The notes below the pieces were generated by a model, which saw only the letters and a list, made by a program, of their open reading frames with translations, made no database searches and was not told the DNA's origin. A stretch of DNA of 22,178 nt from Melioribacteraceae bacterium (GTDB taxonomy: Bacteria; Bacteroidota; Ignavibacteria; Ignavibacteriales; Melioribacteraceae): assembly GCA_015494845.1 (NCBI GenBank), contig WGAL01000201.1, positions 1 through 22,178 of the forward strand. Direction: 5' to 3'. The translations under genes and the position numbers were made by a program. This document shows, one piece after another, positions 7,958-16,467 of the stretch (the first letter of the stretch is position 1; each line of letters opens with the position of its first letter).

Positions 7958-10450
7958 TCAAATTAAATATTCATAAGTATTGTAACCGAAATGTCTTATA
8001 TCTTGAATGTTTTCCATTTCATTTATTTCATCGATTTTCTTAAATCTCGCATTTTTCTTGTTCCCTTTGTAAGAACGCGCATATCGCTCGTGTGAGTTTC
8101 CGTTTTGACTCAGCGAAATATTTACATCCTTGAATAGAACTCCGGATTTCTGCAATTGCGAGTAAAGTTCGTTCAAATTATTTTCCAGCATCTGTTTAGT
8201 ATGAACATTTTCAACCGTAATGTTTGCTTTTACCGTATCATTTATCAAATCCAATGCCACTTTTACTTTGCCCAAATGCTCAGGTTTCAGTTGAAATTCA
8301 ATGCTTGTCTTCTCTTTTTGCTGAATAATTTTAGCCAGATGTTTAACCAAATTACTTTGTTCGACCGGTTGAGGTTTAACAAAAACCTTCTCCGTTTTAT
8401 TTTCAATATTCAAAAATTGATTTTCAACCTTTTGCGGCTTGACGTGTTCGGCAATCTTCTGTTCAAAACTCGGTTTTTCCTTACCTCTTTCAATATCGTT
8501 TTTTAGATTGAAATTATTTGCTTGCTGTTTGGTTTCTAACGCTTTCCCGTTTTTTCCCTCAACTTTGTCTATTTTATCGGAAGCGTTATTCGAAGCGATT
8601 TTTACTTCTCTTTCTCTAATTTTTTCAACGGATTTATTTTTCGTCAAAGTCTGAACTATATCTTTTAACGCGACGAACTCTCTTTTAACCGTATTCCTTA
8701 CAGCGTTTTTACCTTCATCGGGAATTGTTAAAATTTTGCGTGGCGAATTATTTTTTGAAACGTCTTTGAACAACTTTTTAGCGTAAGCAACAAATTTCTC
8801 CGTTTCCCCATTCTCAACGCTAACCACATCCAATTTTGATAGTAATTTTTGAACCTCAACGGACAAATTTTTCAGCGAAATTTTTCCGCTTGCAACTTGT
8901 TTTTTTATTTCGACGATTCCTTCCAACGTTTCCGCATAAGCGTTTGACGATGCGGTTTCCGTTCTTACGTTTACTTCTGGCGTTTGCTTTGTCAAACTCT
9001 CGGAAAGAGTTTTTTCGCTTTCCGTCAATTTTACGAGAACTTGTTTAACTACTTCTTTTTTCTGAACGCTTTTTTTATTCGCCGATAATAATTGAGCGAT
9101 TTCTTTCAACGATTTTTTCACATCGGCAAAAACCGCGTTGTCATAATTTTGCACATTCGCAGTTTGAGTAAGCGCTTTTTCGTTTTTTGCTCCGATGCTG
9201 TTTATTTTCCCCGCTTCAACGCTAATTTCATCCAATCTTGTCAATAATTTTTGAACTTCTTCTGACAAACTTTTCAGTGAAATTTTTCCGCTGACAACTT
9301 GTTTTTTCACCTCGGCGATTTCTTTCAGCGTTTCCGCATAAGCGTTTGACAATGAGGTTTCCGTTCTTACGTTTACTTCTGGCGTTTGCTTTGTCAAACT
9401 ATCGGAAAGAACTTTTTCGCTTTTAGTCAGTTTTACGAAAACCTGTTTAATTATTTCTTTTTTTGAACCGCCTTGTTTGTTTGCCGATAATAATTGACTG
9501 ATTTCATTTAACGATTTTTTTACACCGGCAAAAACCGCGTTTAGAGAATTTGTTTCTGTTGTAACGCCTTTTACAACTTTGCTCAATTCCTTTTCGGCTT
9601 CGCCGATATTTATTTCGTTGCTTGCAAACGCCTCTTTAAGTTCATGGACTTTGCGAATAAACTCGCCTCGTTTTTCCTCAGGCAAAAAGGACTGCGCCGA
9701 AGATAAAATTTCCGCAAACGCGTTTTCTATTATTCTTTGCTTACCGTTTTCGTCGGCAACTTTTTCGCTAACTTTTTCTTTTTTTAGAACCCGCGAATAT
9801 TTCTCCGCGCTTTTCTCTTTTTTCAAAACATCCCACGAATTCAAGTCAAAATCGATTTTCCCCGATTCAACTTCTTTTTCTTCGCTTACGGCAAAAATTT
9901 TAATTTTATTTTCGCCTTTCTCGCTCTGAAAAATTTTATCCAAACTTCCTTTCGAAGAGAAAACGGTATTGATAAATTTTGCGACATCTTTTTCAAACGA
10001 TTTATTTTCTTTCAGCGATGCGAAAGATTTTATTTCAACGCCTTCATTTTTCTTTTCCGCGGAAAACATTACGACTTTATCGTTTCCGCTTAAAGCGAAG
10101 AAAAGTTTTTTCCCTTCTTCCAAATTTATTTTAGGGGTTTCGCCTGTTATTTCAGATATCGATTGCAGCAGGTTCTTAAAATCATTTTGCGAAATTACTT
10201 TTTGTAAGATTTCATTTGTCGCAAAATCCGGATTTGTTGCGCCAACTAATTCCGCGATTAAATTTTCCGCATTAACGTTTTGTTCGGTTTGTTTCTGCAC
10301 TCGGAAATTTGGGGCGGAAACGTCGCTTATGTAAACGTTTAATATATTTGAAAACAAGTACGACGATTTGCCAATCTTTTGCGGACTTGCAAAATAATTC
10401 AAGCCGTTTGCGTCGTTTGTATTTTCAAAAAATATCGGATTAAAAACCAT
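7958..10450 (-). CDS. fliK: Flagellar hook-length control protein FliK, with internal duplication
   Basis: FliK is an exported molecular ruler that measures the hook and then switches the export gate to filament-type substrates. The C-terminal switch domain (Flg_hook) is recognisable at about residues 699-782, with LKPEHLGKVKV at 721-731 and a predicted amphipathic helix after it. The rest is Lys/Glu/Ser-rich and probably extended or helical, as in other FliK rulers. At 830 residues it is about twice the enteric length. Residues 307-414 and 441-548 are a tandem duplication with a period of exactly 134 codons, about 75% identical by hand count. GAGGT precedes the ATG at 10450, two bases after the upstream stop. 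Identity rests on the C-terminal domain and the operon position. Confidence 0.92.
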   Translation of the reverse strand: MVFNPIFFENTNDANGLNYFASPQKIGKSSYLFSNILNVYISDVSAPNFRVQKQTEQNVNAENLIAELVGATNPDFATNEILQKVISQNDFKNLLQSISEITGETPKINLEEGKKLFFALSGNDKVVMFSAEKKNEGVEIKSFASLKENKSFEKDVAKFINTVFSSKGSLDKIFQSEKGENKIKIFAVSEEKEVESGKIDFDLNSWDVLKKEKSAEKYSRVLKKEKVSEKVADENGKQRIIENAFAEILSSAQSFLPEEKRGEFIRKVHELKEAFASNEINIGEAEKELSKVVKGVTTETNSLNAVFAGVKKSLNEISQLLSANKQGGSKKEIIKQVFVKLTKSEKVLSDSLTKQTPEVNVRTETSLSNAYAETLKEIAEVKKQVVSGKISLKSLSEEVQKLLTRLDEISVEAGKINSIGAKNEKALTQTANVQNYDNAVFADVKKSLKEIAQLLSANKKSVQKKEVVKQVLVKLTESEKTLSESLTKQTPEVNVRTETASSNAYAETLEGIVEIKKQVASGKISLKNLSVEVQKLLSKLDVVSVENGETEKFVAYAKKLFKDVSKNNSPRKILTIPDEGKNAVRNTVKREFVALKDIVQTLTKNKSVEKIREREVKIASNNASDKIDKVEGKNGKALETKQQANNFNLKNDIERGKEKPSFEQKIAEHVKPQKVENQFLNIENKTEKVFVKPQPVEQSNLVKHLAKIIQQKEKTSIEFQLKPEHLGKVKVALDLINDTVKANITVENVHTKQMLENNLNELYSQLQKSGVLFKDVNISLSQNGNSHERYARSYKGNKKNARFKKIDEINEMENIQDIRHFGYNTYEYLI
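8807..9130 (-). repeat. FliK internal repeat, second copy
   Basis: This is the downstream copy (residues 441-548) of a 108-codon unit inside fliK. It aligns without gaps to the first copy, offset by 402 bases. The block SLTKQTPEVNVRTET is identical in both copies, and its DNA is nearly identical as well. Confidence 0.93.
9209..9532 (-). repeat. FliK internal repeat, first copy
   Basis: This is the upstream copy (residues 307-414) of the 108-codon unit. It is separated from the second copy by 26 codons of unrelated sequence. I count 27 differences in 108 residues between copies, concentrated outside the central SLTKQTPEVNVRTET block. Confidence 0.93.
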
Positions 10451-10452
10451 AA

Positions 10453-11073
10453 TTACCTCTTTGTTATTTTAGCGACTTTTTCCGGCGGCAAGTAACTCAG
10501 TATTTCTGCGGCTTTCTTTTTCTTCATCGCGTAAATTAAATCTTTGGCTATATTATCGGAATAATTCTCTATGATTTTAGCCGCCATACCGGAATCCATT
10601 TCACTCAATAATTTAGCGTTGTTTTTCACCCAAGTAACATATTCTTCGCTTTTCTTTTGCTCTTCCAATTTTTTATTTTTTTCAACTTGATTTTTTAATT
10701 CGGCAATTTGTTTATCCTTTTTCTTTATCTCGGCGTCTTTCTGCAAAATTGTTTTCATCGCATTGTCCAAGCTTTTCATCAACGCTTTATCCTTAACAAT
10801 TACGGTATAAACGGTATCGATTTTCTTTTTGAAATACATTGTATGCAAAGTATCGAGCAGTTCTTTCTTGAATTCGTCGCGAACGAATTTTTCAATCCGC
10901 CAATAATCTTTCGGACAAAACGTAACTTTGTGTTTTACGACTTTCTTTACCGGTCTCGGACGGAAATCGAAAGCGAAAATATTTCTGTAATACATATTCG
11001 CAATCATCAGAACCGCCGTTACCGCAATAAACGCCACCACAAAAGCCAAAACCGTTGAAATTATATTTTTCAT
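10453..11073 (-). CDS. MotE-like flagellar protein (membrane anchor, coiled coil, MgtE-N-like C-terminus)
   Basis: This protein of 206 residues has one N-terminal membrane segment (about 5-27, rich in Val/Ala/Ile). A mostly charged region follows, with a probable coiled coil at about 95-148. The C-terminal domain (about 150-206) contains LLSEMDSGMAAKIIEN and AAEILSYLPPEKVAKI, the pattern of the MgtE intracellular-N-like fold found in MotE proteins. MotE is described as a chaperone of the stator protein MotC in rhizobia; in other phyla such genes sit between fliJ and fliK, as here, and their role is less clear. The ATG at 11073 is three bases after the fliJ stop. I infer an inner-membrane protein whose soluble part faces the periplasm. 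No motA, motB or motC is in view. Confidence 0.78.
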   Translation of the reverse strand: MKNIISTVLAFVVAFIAVTAVLMIANMYYRNIFAFDFRPRPVKKVVKHKVTFCPKDYWRIEKFVRDEFKKELLDTLHTMYFKKKIDTVYTVIVKDKALMKSLDNAMKTILQKDAEIKKKDKQIAELKNQVEKNKKLEEQKKSEEYVTWVKNNAKLLSEMDSGMAAKIIENYSDNIAKDLIYAMKKKKAAEILSYLPPEKVAKITKR

Positions 11074-11076
11074 TCT

Positions 11077-11520
11077 TTACTCTTCCTTGTTCCTTACGAA
11101 TAATCCGGTTGCAGTTTCATCTATTTGTTTTTGTTCGGTTTTATTCTCTTCTTTTATAAAGTCTTCAAGATGTTTTTCCTTCAGCTTTTCCATAATTTTT
11201 ACTTCTTGCGCTTTCTTCATCAACTCTTTTTGCTTTTCATATCGCAAATCGTTCAGTTTGTTTATTTCAATTTGTATTCTTTGTTTTTCCGCTTCCAACG
11301 ATTCAATGTATTTTTCAAAAACCTGTATTTGAGATATTGTCGCTTTCCGCAGCGCGTCGAACTTTCGTCGTTCCGTAATTTTTTTTATTTCAAGCGATTT
11401 AATCTCGTCGTATTTTTTTTTTATTTTCAAATCGATTTCCGCAAGTTCTTTCTGAGCTTTCTTTTCCATTGCCTCACGAACCGATTTCAACGTTTCATAC
11501 CTGAACTTAAACTTTCCCAT
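11077..11520 (-). CDS. fliJ: Flagellar export protein FliJ
   Basis: FliJ is a small coiled-coil protein that acts as the central stalk of the FliI ATPase ring and helps open the export gate. The 147-residue product starts MGKFKFRYETLKSVREAMEK, a typical FliJ opening, and continues as an almost unbroken Lys/Glu-rich helix in which FDALRKATISQIQVFEKYIE resembles the family core. The length matches the family (about 145). Sequence alone is weak evidence for a coiled coil, but the position directly after fliI decides the call. Confidence 0.9.
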   Translation of the reverse strand: MGKFKFRYETLKSVREAMEKKAQKELAEIDLKIKKKYDEIKSLEIKKITERRKFDALRKATISQIQVFEKYIESLEAEKQRIQIEINKLNDLRYEKQKELMKKAQEVKIMEKLKEKHLEDFIKEENKTEQKQIDETATGLFVRNKEE

Positions 11521-11525
11521 TTATT

Positions 11526-12857
11526 CTACACTAACGGTTTTTCAATAATCGATTTCAACCAATCGAGCGTTTCCGAAAAAGTCGCTTTTTCTTTCATATC
11601 TTGTTTCATAAATTTTCTTAAATCGTGAATCTTCTTCAACGCATGGTCAATTTGCGGATTGCTTCCTTTTACGTATGCCCCGATATTGATCAGTTCTTCC
11701 GCTTCGTTATAAGTCGCAAGAATCTCGTTAAACGCGATGGCGCGCTTACGATGATCTTCCGTAACCACTAGCGGCATAACCCTGCTAACGCTTTGCAGCG
11801 GGTCGATTGCAGGAAACTGTCCGCGGTTTGCAAGTTTTCGCGAAAGAACGATGTGTCCATCCAAAATAGAGCGAACGGCGTCGGCTATCGGCTCGGTCAT
11901 ATCGTCGCCGTCCACAAGAACCGTGTAAAATCCTGTAATGCTTCCGAAATCCGATTTTCCTGCGCGCTCCAAAAGCTTTGGCAAAAGCGCAAACACTGAC
12001 GGCGTATAACCTTTTGTCGTGGGCGGTTCGCCAACCGTAAGCCCGATTTCCCTTTGCGCCATCGCAAAACGCGTAACCGAATCCATCATTAAAACCACAT
12101 TTAAACCTTTATCGCGAAAATATTCCGCAATTGTCGTTCCGATAAAAGCGGCTTTGATACGCATAAGCGCAGGTTTTTCGCTTGTAGCAACAACAACTAC
12201 GGAACGTTTTAAACCTTCTTCCCCCAAATCGTTTTCGATAAATTCGCGCACCTCGCGTCCGCGCTCTCCTACGAGAACAATCACGTTTACGTCCGCCGAC
12301 GAGTTTCTCGCTATCATTCCCATAAGCACGCTTTTCCCGACGCCGCTTCCTGCAAAAATTCCAACTCTCTGTCCGTTTCCTACGGTTAGCAGTCCGTCGA
12401 TAATTCTTACACCTGTTTGAAGCGGTTCGGAAATAATTTTTCTCTCGAGCGGATTCGGCGGTTCAGCCATTATTCTGCGAAGTTCTTCCGTTTCAATCTC
12501 GCCTTTGCCGTCAATCGGTTCGCCGAGTCCGTCTATTACGCGACCGAGAAGTTGCTCGCCCACACCGAGTCTGAATGTTTTTCCGGTTGCAATTATTTCA
12601 CACGAAGGCGAAATATTTTCAACGTGTCCAAGTGCAATTGAGAGGACTTTGCCGTCTTTAAAACCGATAACTTCCGCCTTACTTATTTCCGTGCCGTTGT
12701 GATCTACAATTGTGCAAATTTCACCTAATGTAGCTTGAGGCCCGATTGAAACAATCACAAGTCCGATAACGTCGGTAACTTTTCCGTTCATTTTTATCGG
12801 CTCAATGGCATCGAGCGCGGCATCAAACCGTTCCATATATTGATTGACAAGCGTCAT
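11526..12857 (-). CDS. fliI: Flagellum-specific ATPase FliI
   Basis: FliI is the hexameric ATPase of the flagellar export apparatus, related to the F1 ATPase beta subunit. The Walker A loop AGSGVGKS is at residues 169-176, GERGREV at 198-204, and Walker B VVLMMDSVTRFA begins near 254. The segment GEPPTTKGYTPSVFALLPKLLERAG that follows is highly diagnostic for FliI and related type III secretion ATPases. The length of 443 residues is standard. Its ATG overlaps the fliH stop in an ATGA arrangement (four bases), consistent with coupled synthesis of FliH and FliI. All catalytic motifs are intact. Confidence 0.98.
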   Translation of the reverse strand: MTLVNQYMERFDAALDAIEPIKMNGKVTDVIGLVIVSIGPQATLGEICTIVDHNGTEISKAEVIGFKDGKVLSIALGHVENISPSCEIIATGKTFRLGVGEQLLGRVIDGLGEPIDGKGEIETEELRRIMAEPPNPLERKIISEPLQTGVRIIDGLLTVGNGQRVGIFAGSGVGKSVLMGMIARNSSADVNVIVLVGERGREVREFIENDLGEEGLKRSVVVVATSEKPALMRIKAAFIGTTIAEYFRDKGLNVVLMMDSVTRFAMAQREIGLTVGEPPTTKGYTPSVFALLPKLLERAGKSDFGSITGFYTVLVDGDDMTEPIADAVRSILDGHIVLSRKLANRGQFPAIDPLQSVSRVMPLVVTEDHRKRAIAFNEILATYNEAEELINIGAYVKGSNPQIDHALKKIHDLRKFMKQDMKEKATFSETLDWLKSIIEKPLV

Positions 12858-13486
12858 TCGTTTTTCTGTTTAACAAATTTTTGTTCGAGTTTTTTCATTA
12901 TTTCCGTTATTTGCGATGAAATTCTCGCATCCACGTTTCCTATTTCCGTTTCGACAATACAGCCGCCTTTTTCAATCGATGCGTCCGGTTCGAATTTTAT
13001 TTTGTTAAATCTTATTTCCTTGTGGTGATTTTCTTCGTTTTCCAACAAATTGTAATCATCAGGATTTACGCGAATGATTATCTTATCGGCGGCAATTACT
13101 TGCGATAGAGCATCGTCAATAATTTCTTTTATGATTGGTTCGCTTTCAACTTCACGTTTTATGATTTTTTTCGCAATTCTTCCGGCAAGTTTAATTACGA
13201 TTTCGGAAAATGAATTTTCATATTCTTCGATTTTTTCTTCAAACGCTTTTAATATAGAGTAAAACTCTTGATTTTTTTCGTCAAGAATTTCGACATATTG
13301 CGATTCCGCTTCTTCCGAGCCCCTTGCATAACCTTCGTTAAATCCTCTTTCATATTCTTGTTGAAGCTTCTTTGCAACGGCTTCTTCGTCTTCTATCTCA
13401 ACAACACTATTTTTCGCTCCTTCTTCAGGAGTTAAAACGGCTTTAACTTTTTTCCCTTTAAGATTTATTTTTATTACATCAGACAT
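12854..13486 (-). CDS. fliH: Flagellar assembly protein FliH (start reassigned)
   Basis: FliH binds FliI, restrains its ATPase activity and anchors it to the C-ring. The protein is Glu/Lys-rich, with GYARGSEEAESQYVEIL (near 54-70 in this numbering) resembling the FliH/YscL GxxxG helix, and a C-terminal domain containing IKLAGRIAKKIIKREVESEP and DDYNLLEN. The frame is open further upstream to a TTG at 13540 inside fliG. I prefer the ATG at 13486, which gives 210 residues, the usual length, and an eight-base overlap with the fliG stop; GGAGGAGCAGAAGAAG precedes it. Position between fliG and fliI supports the call. Confidence 0.93.
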   Translation of the reverse strand: MSDVIKINLKGKKVKAVLTPEEGAKNSVVEIEDEEAVAKKLQQEYERGFNEGYARGSEEAESQYVEILDEKNQEFYSILKAFEEKIEEYENSFSEIVIKLAGRIAKKIIKREVESEPIIKEIIDDALSQVIAADKIIIRVNPDDYNLLENEENHHKEIRFNKIKFEPDASIEKGGCIVETEIGNVDARISSQITEIMKKLEQKFVKQKNE

Positions 13487-14513
13487 AAACTTCTTCTGCT
13501 CCTCCGCGGAAGCTGATTGTAATTTCTTCTTGTTCTTCAAGCTGTTTGATTATATCGACAATACGCGCTTGAGCTTGTTCCACTTCTTTAAGTTTAACAG
13601 GTCCCATAAATTGCAATTCTTCCTTTAACAATTCCGCCGCGCGTTCCGACATATTGTTGAATATTTTTTCTTTCACGCTGTCGTCGGCAATTTTAAGAGC
13701 AAGCGAAAGATCTTTTCTGTCAACTTCTTTAAGAATACGTTGAATATCTTTATCCGTAAGATGAACGATATCGTCGAACAAGAACATTAGTCTCTTAATT
13801 TCATTTGCCGTATCCGGATCTTTTTCCTCAATGTTTGCAAGTATTTCCTTATTTAGTGAAACAGATGTTCTGTTCAAAATGGAAGCCACAGTTTTAGGTC
13901 CGCCAAGTTTACTGACTTGCTGATTGATAGTAATACCGGCGGTTTGGTCAACTACCTTTTCGATTTGTTTTAAAATTTGGGGAGAAATCTTCCCGAGTTT
14001 TGCAATTCTGTAAATCACGTCGGCGCGAATTTCTTCCGGCAACTCCTTAATGGTTTCCGCCGTTTGGTCCGGGGGAAGGTGCGCCAATATAAGCGCGATT
14101 GTTTGCGGATGTTCCTTCTGCAAAAAGTTAACCAACTGAGTGGAATCGGCTTTCTTCAAAACGTCGAAACCGCGCAAGGAAGTAATGCTTTTTATTCTTT
14201 CGATTATTTCCATCGCCTTAGCGACGCCGAAACTCTTTTCCAATACGGATTGCGCGTATTCCAAACCGCCTTCAACCACAAACTCGTTTGCTGTAACCAT
14301 TCCGTAAAATTCTTCCATCACTTCTTCAACCACATTTGAAGGGATGTGGTGAACCTGAGTTATTTCAGCCGAAATTTTTTCAACCGTATCTTCGTCCAAA
14401 TATTTTATAACTTGCGCTGCGGTATCAGCATTTAGCGCAATCATTAACAACGCGGCTTTTTGCAAACCTTTCAGATCTTCAAGTTTTATTTCTTTTGTAT
14501 TTTGTTTTGCCAT
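13479..14513 (-). CDS. fliG: Flagellar motor switch protein FliG
   Basis: FliG is the C-ring component that meets the stator and generates torque; its N-terminal domain binds FliF. The 344-residue product has all three domains: FliG-N (about 12-110), FliG-M with the EHPQTIALILAHLPP motif starting at 134, and FliG-C with EIKRLMFLFDDIVHLTDKDIQ (238-258). The torque helix region is present as VKEKIFNNMSERAAELLKEEL (280-300). Its charged residues are conserved in sign: Lys281, Lys297, Glu298/Glu299 and Lys307 stand where enteric FliG has Arg, Arg-Asp-Asp and Arg. It ends EEVYV, close to the enteric EDTYV. Its ATG follows the fliF stop by one base. Confidence 0.98.
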   Translation of the reverse strand: MAKQNTKEIKLEDLKGLQKAALLMIALNADTAAQVIKYLDEDTVEKISAEITQVHHIPSNVVEEVMEEFYGMVTANEFVVEGGLEYAQSVLEKSFGVAKAMEIIERIKSITSLRGFDVLKKADSTQLVNFLQKEHPQTIALILAHLPPDQTAETIKELPEEIRADVIYRIAKLGKISPQILKQIEKVVDQTAGITINQQVSKLGGPKTVASILNRTSVSLNKEILANIEEKDPDTANEIKRLMFLFDDIVHLTDKDIQRILKEVDRKDLSLALKIADDSVKEKIFNNMSERAAELLKEELQFMGPVKLKEVEQAQARIVDIIKQLEEQEEITISFRGGAEEVYV

Positions 14514-14514
14514 A

Positions 14515-16170
14515 TCAATAATCCTCTCTCAACCAAGCGTTTATCAATTTTGCCGCTTCTGCCGGGTTTTTCTCAACGTAGTTGGCAATTTTCTCGCGTC
14601 TTACTTTTTTCTCCAACGCTTCATCGGAAATTTCCTCTTCAATATCTCCGCCGCTTTCCAAAAGGGCGGCTTTACGTTCGGCAAGACTTTTTCTTTTAAC
14701 TCCTTTAAGAGCCGGCGTTCCTTCTGTTCCTGCGCCAATCATACCTGCGCTTCCGCCTGTTCCAAAACTCGGCATCAATTCTCCAAGCGAATTATCAACA
14801 AAGCCAGGGCCTAACGCCGCAATTTCTATCTTCTCGCTTTTGAGTTTTTTGAATAAGCTTTTCAAAACCAACATTGAAGCAATAATCGCAATCACCATTG
14901 TGATAAGTCTTGATAGTTCTTCCATATCGCCTAAGGGCGAAGCTTCCACAACTTGCGTGTTATCGGTTATTTGATTTTCAAAAGGCACGCTTACAATTGA
15001 AATTTCGTCGTTGCGTGTTTGGTCGTAACCAACGGCTTGCATAATTATGGTTTTCAATTTATTCAACTCTTCGTCAGTCCTCGGTTCTACTACAGTCTTG
15101 GTAGCGTCGCCTTCATTCACTTCTTTTTTAACTCCGTTAACCACCACCGCGACGGTTATTCTTTTAATATTCCCGGAGCCTTCCATAATCTTTTCAATGG
15201 TTTTGCTCAGTTCGTAATTTGTGATTGTGTTAATTGTTGACGCTTGGGAAGAATCGCCGACGCTTTTTCCGCCTTGCGTGCTTTTTATCAGTTGCTCGCT
15301 AATTGCCACTTGCGAATCAGGATCGTAAGATTCCAATGTTTTTTCCACGCGCTTAAAATCCAAGTCAGCGTTCACTTTTACTATTGCATTTCCGTATCCG
15401 AGCACGGTTTCCAAAAGTGATTGCGCCTTGTGCGATAAATAATTTTCAATATTTCTCTTCATTTCATATTGTTTAGATTCGGAATAAGGAAGCGGAGCGT
15501 CGTCGTATTTTTTAGAGAGCAAATGCCCGCGCGTATCAACAACGGTTACGTCGTTTGGTTGTAAACCCTCGACGCTACTTGCAACCAAATGTTGAATCGC
15601 TTTGATATTTCCGTCGCTTAATTTTGCGCTGCTTTTAAGTTTAAGAGTAACGGAAGCGGTCGGTTTCTTTTGTTCGTCCTTAAATACGCTTTTTTCAGGA
15701 ATTACAATTTGAACGCGTGCGCTTTTTACTCCGCGTTCTTCCGATATCGTCCTTGCCAGTTCGCCTTCGAGCGCGCGCTTATAATTCAGCTTTTGCATAA
15801 AATCAGACATTCCGATATTGCTCTTGTCGAAAATTTCATAACCGACAATACCGGAATTCGGAATTCCCTGCGCAGCTAATGATAAACGAACATCGTATAA
15901 TTTTTCGCGGGGAACTTTAATCGTAGTTCCTTCGTTTGCCAATTGGTAAGGTATTTTTTGACTTTTGAGATATTGAACTATTTCAGCTGCATCTTCAGGG
16001 TCCAAATGCGAATAAAGCGTTGAATAATTCGTTTGATTAAACATAAACATCACAAAGCCTATCAGCACGAACGTTACCACGATTATTGCGGTAATTAACA
16101 TTCGTTGCTGAAAGCTCAGCTTATTAAATATTCCGAAAATATTCCCTATTCCTGAAGTATTCTCTGCCAC
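14515..16170 (-). CDS. fliF: Flagellar MS-ring protein FliF (GTG start)
   Basis: FliF builds the inner-membrane MS ring on which the flagellum assembles. Membrane segments lie at about residues 24-44 and 421-440, enclosing the periplasmic ring-building domains (YscJ/FliF, 45-210, containing YSTLYSHLDPEDAAEIVQYL; FliF-C, 250-400). The cytoplasmic C-terminus ends with NPAEAAKLINAWLRED (535-550), the FliG-binding helix. The length of 551 residues is usual. Translation appears to start at a GTG, two bases after the fliE stop, with GAGG 11 bases upstream; no in-frame ATG is nearby. A Gly/Ala-rich tract at 464-490 is an ordinary cytoplasmic linker. Confidence 0.98.
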   Translation of the reverse strand: MAENTSGIGNIFGIFNKLSFQQRMLITAIIVVTFVLIGFVMFMFNQTNYSTLYSHLDPEDAAEIVQYLKSQKIPYQLANEGTTIKVPREKLYDVRLSLAAQGIPNSGIVGYEIFDKSNIGMSDFMQKLNYKRALEGELARTISEERGVKSARVQIVIPEKSVFKDEQKKPTASVTLKLKSSAKLSDGNIKAIQHLVASSVEGLQPNDVTVVDTRGHLLSKKYDDAPLPYSESKQYEMKRNIENYLSHKAQSLLETVLGYGNAIVKVNADLDFKRVEKTLESYDPDSQVAISEQLIKSTQGGKSVGDSSQASTINTITNYELSKTIEKIMEGSGNIKRITVAVVVNGVKKEVNEGDATKTVVEPRTDEELNKLKTIIMQAVGYDQTRNDEISIVSVPFENQITDNTQVVEASPLGDMEELSRLITMVIAIIASMLVLKSLFKKLKSEKIEIAALGPGFVDNSLGELMPSFGTGGSAGMIGAGTEGTPALKGVKRKSLAERKAALLESGGDIEEEISDEALEKKVRREKIANYVEKNPAEAAKLINAWLREDY

Positions 16171-16172
16171 GG

Positions 16173-16466
16173 CTATTGCATCCTCGTTAATTCTTTATAC
16201 ATATCAAGAGCTTTGTTTCTTATTTGCATTAACAAATCCAAACTTGTTCTGGCTTTTTCAGCCGCAATCATCACGTCGTGCAACTCAACGTCGTTTACGC
16301 CTTGCACGAAATCTTTCGTCTTTTTATCGGCGTCTATTTGTGCGTCGTTTACACCTTTTACAAATTCGCCTAACATTTTGCCGAATTGAGGCTCTTGTTT
16401 TTTCGAAATATTATCAAGATTCTTAAACTCAGGTAATTTCCCTAATCCCAAATCGTTAATTTTCAT
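16173..16466 (-). CDS. fliE: Flagellar hook-basal body junction protein FliE
   Basis: FliE joins the MS ring to the rod and is the first rod component exported. The 97-residue protein has the standard C-terminal signature DVMIAAEKARTSLDLLMQIR (64-83) followed by NKALDMYKELTRMQ, matching FliE ending motifs. The N-terminal half is variable, as usual. It sits one base after the unrecognised 92-aa gene and directly before fliF, the normal position. Confidence 0.96.
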   Translation of the reverse strand: MKINDLGLGKLPEFKNLDNISKKQEPQFGKMLGEFVKGVNDAQIDADKKTKDFVQGVNDVELHDVMIAAEKARTSLDLLMQIRNKALDMYKELTRMQ

Positions 16467-16467
16467 T

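Noticed and set aside
11125..11628. 167-residue Phe-rich + strand frame
   Set aside because: It is the antisense of the Lys/Glu-rich fliJ and of the fliI end; AAA/GAA codons read backwards give TTT/TTC, which explains the Phe content.
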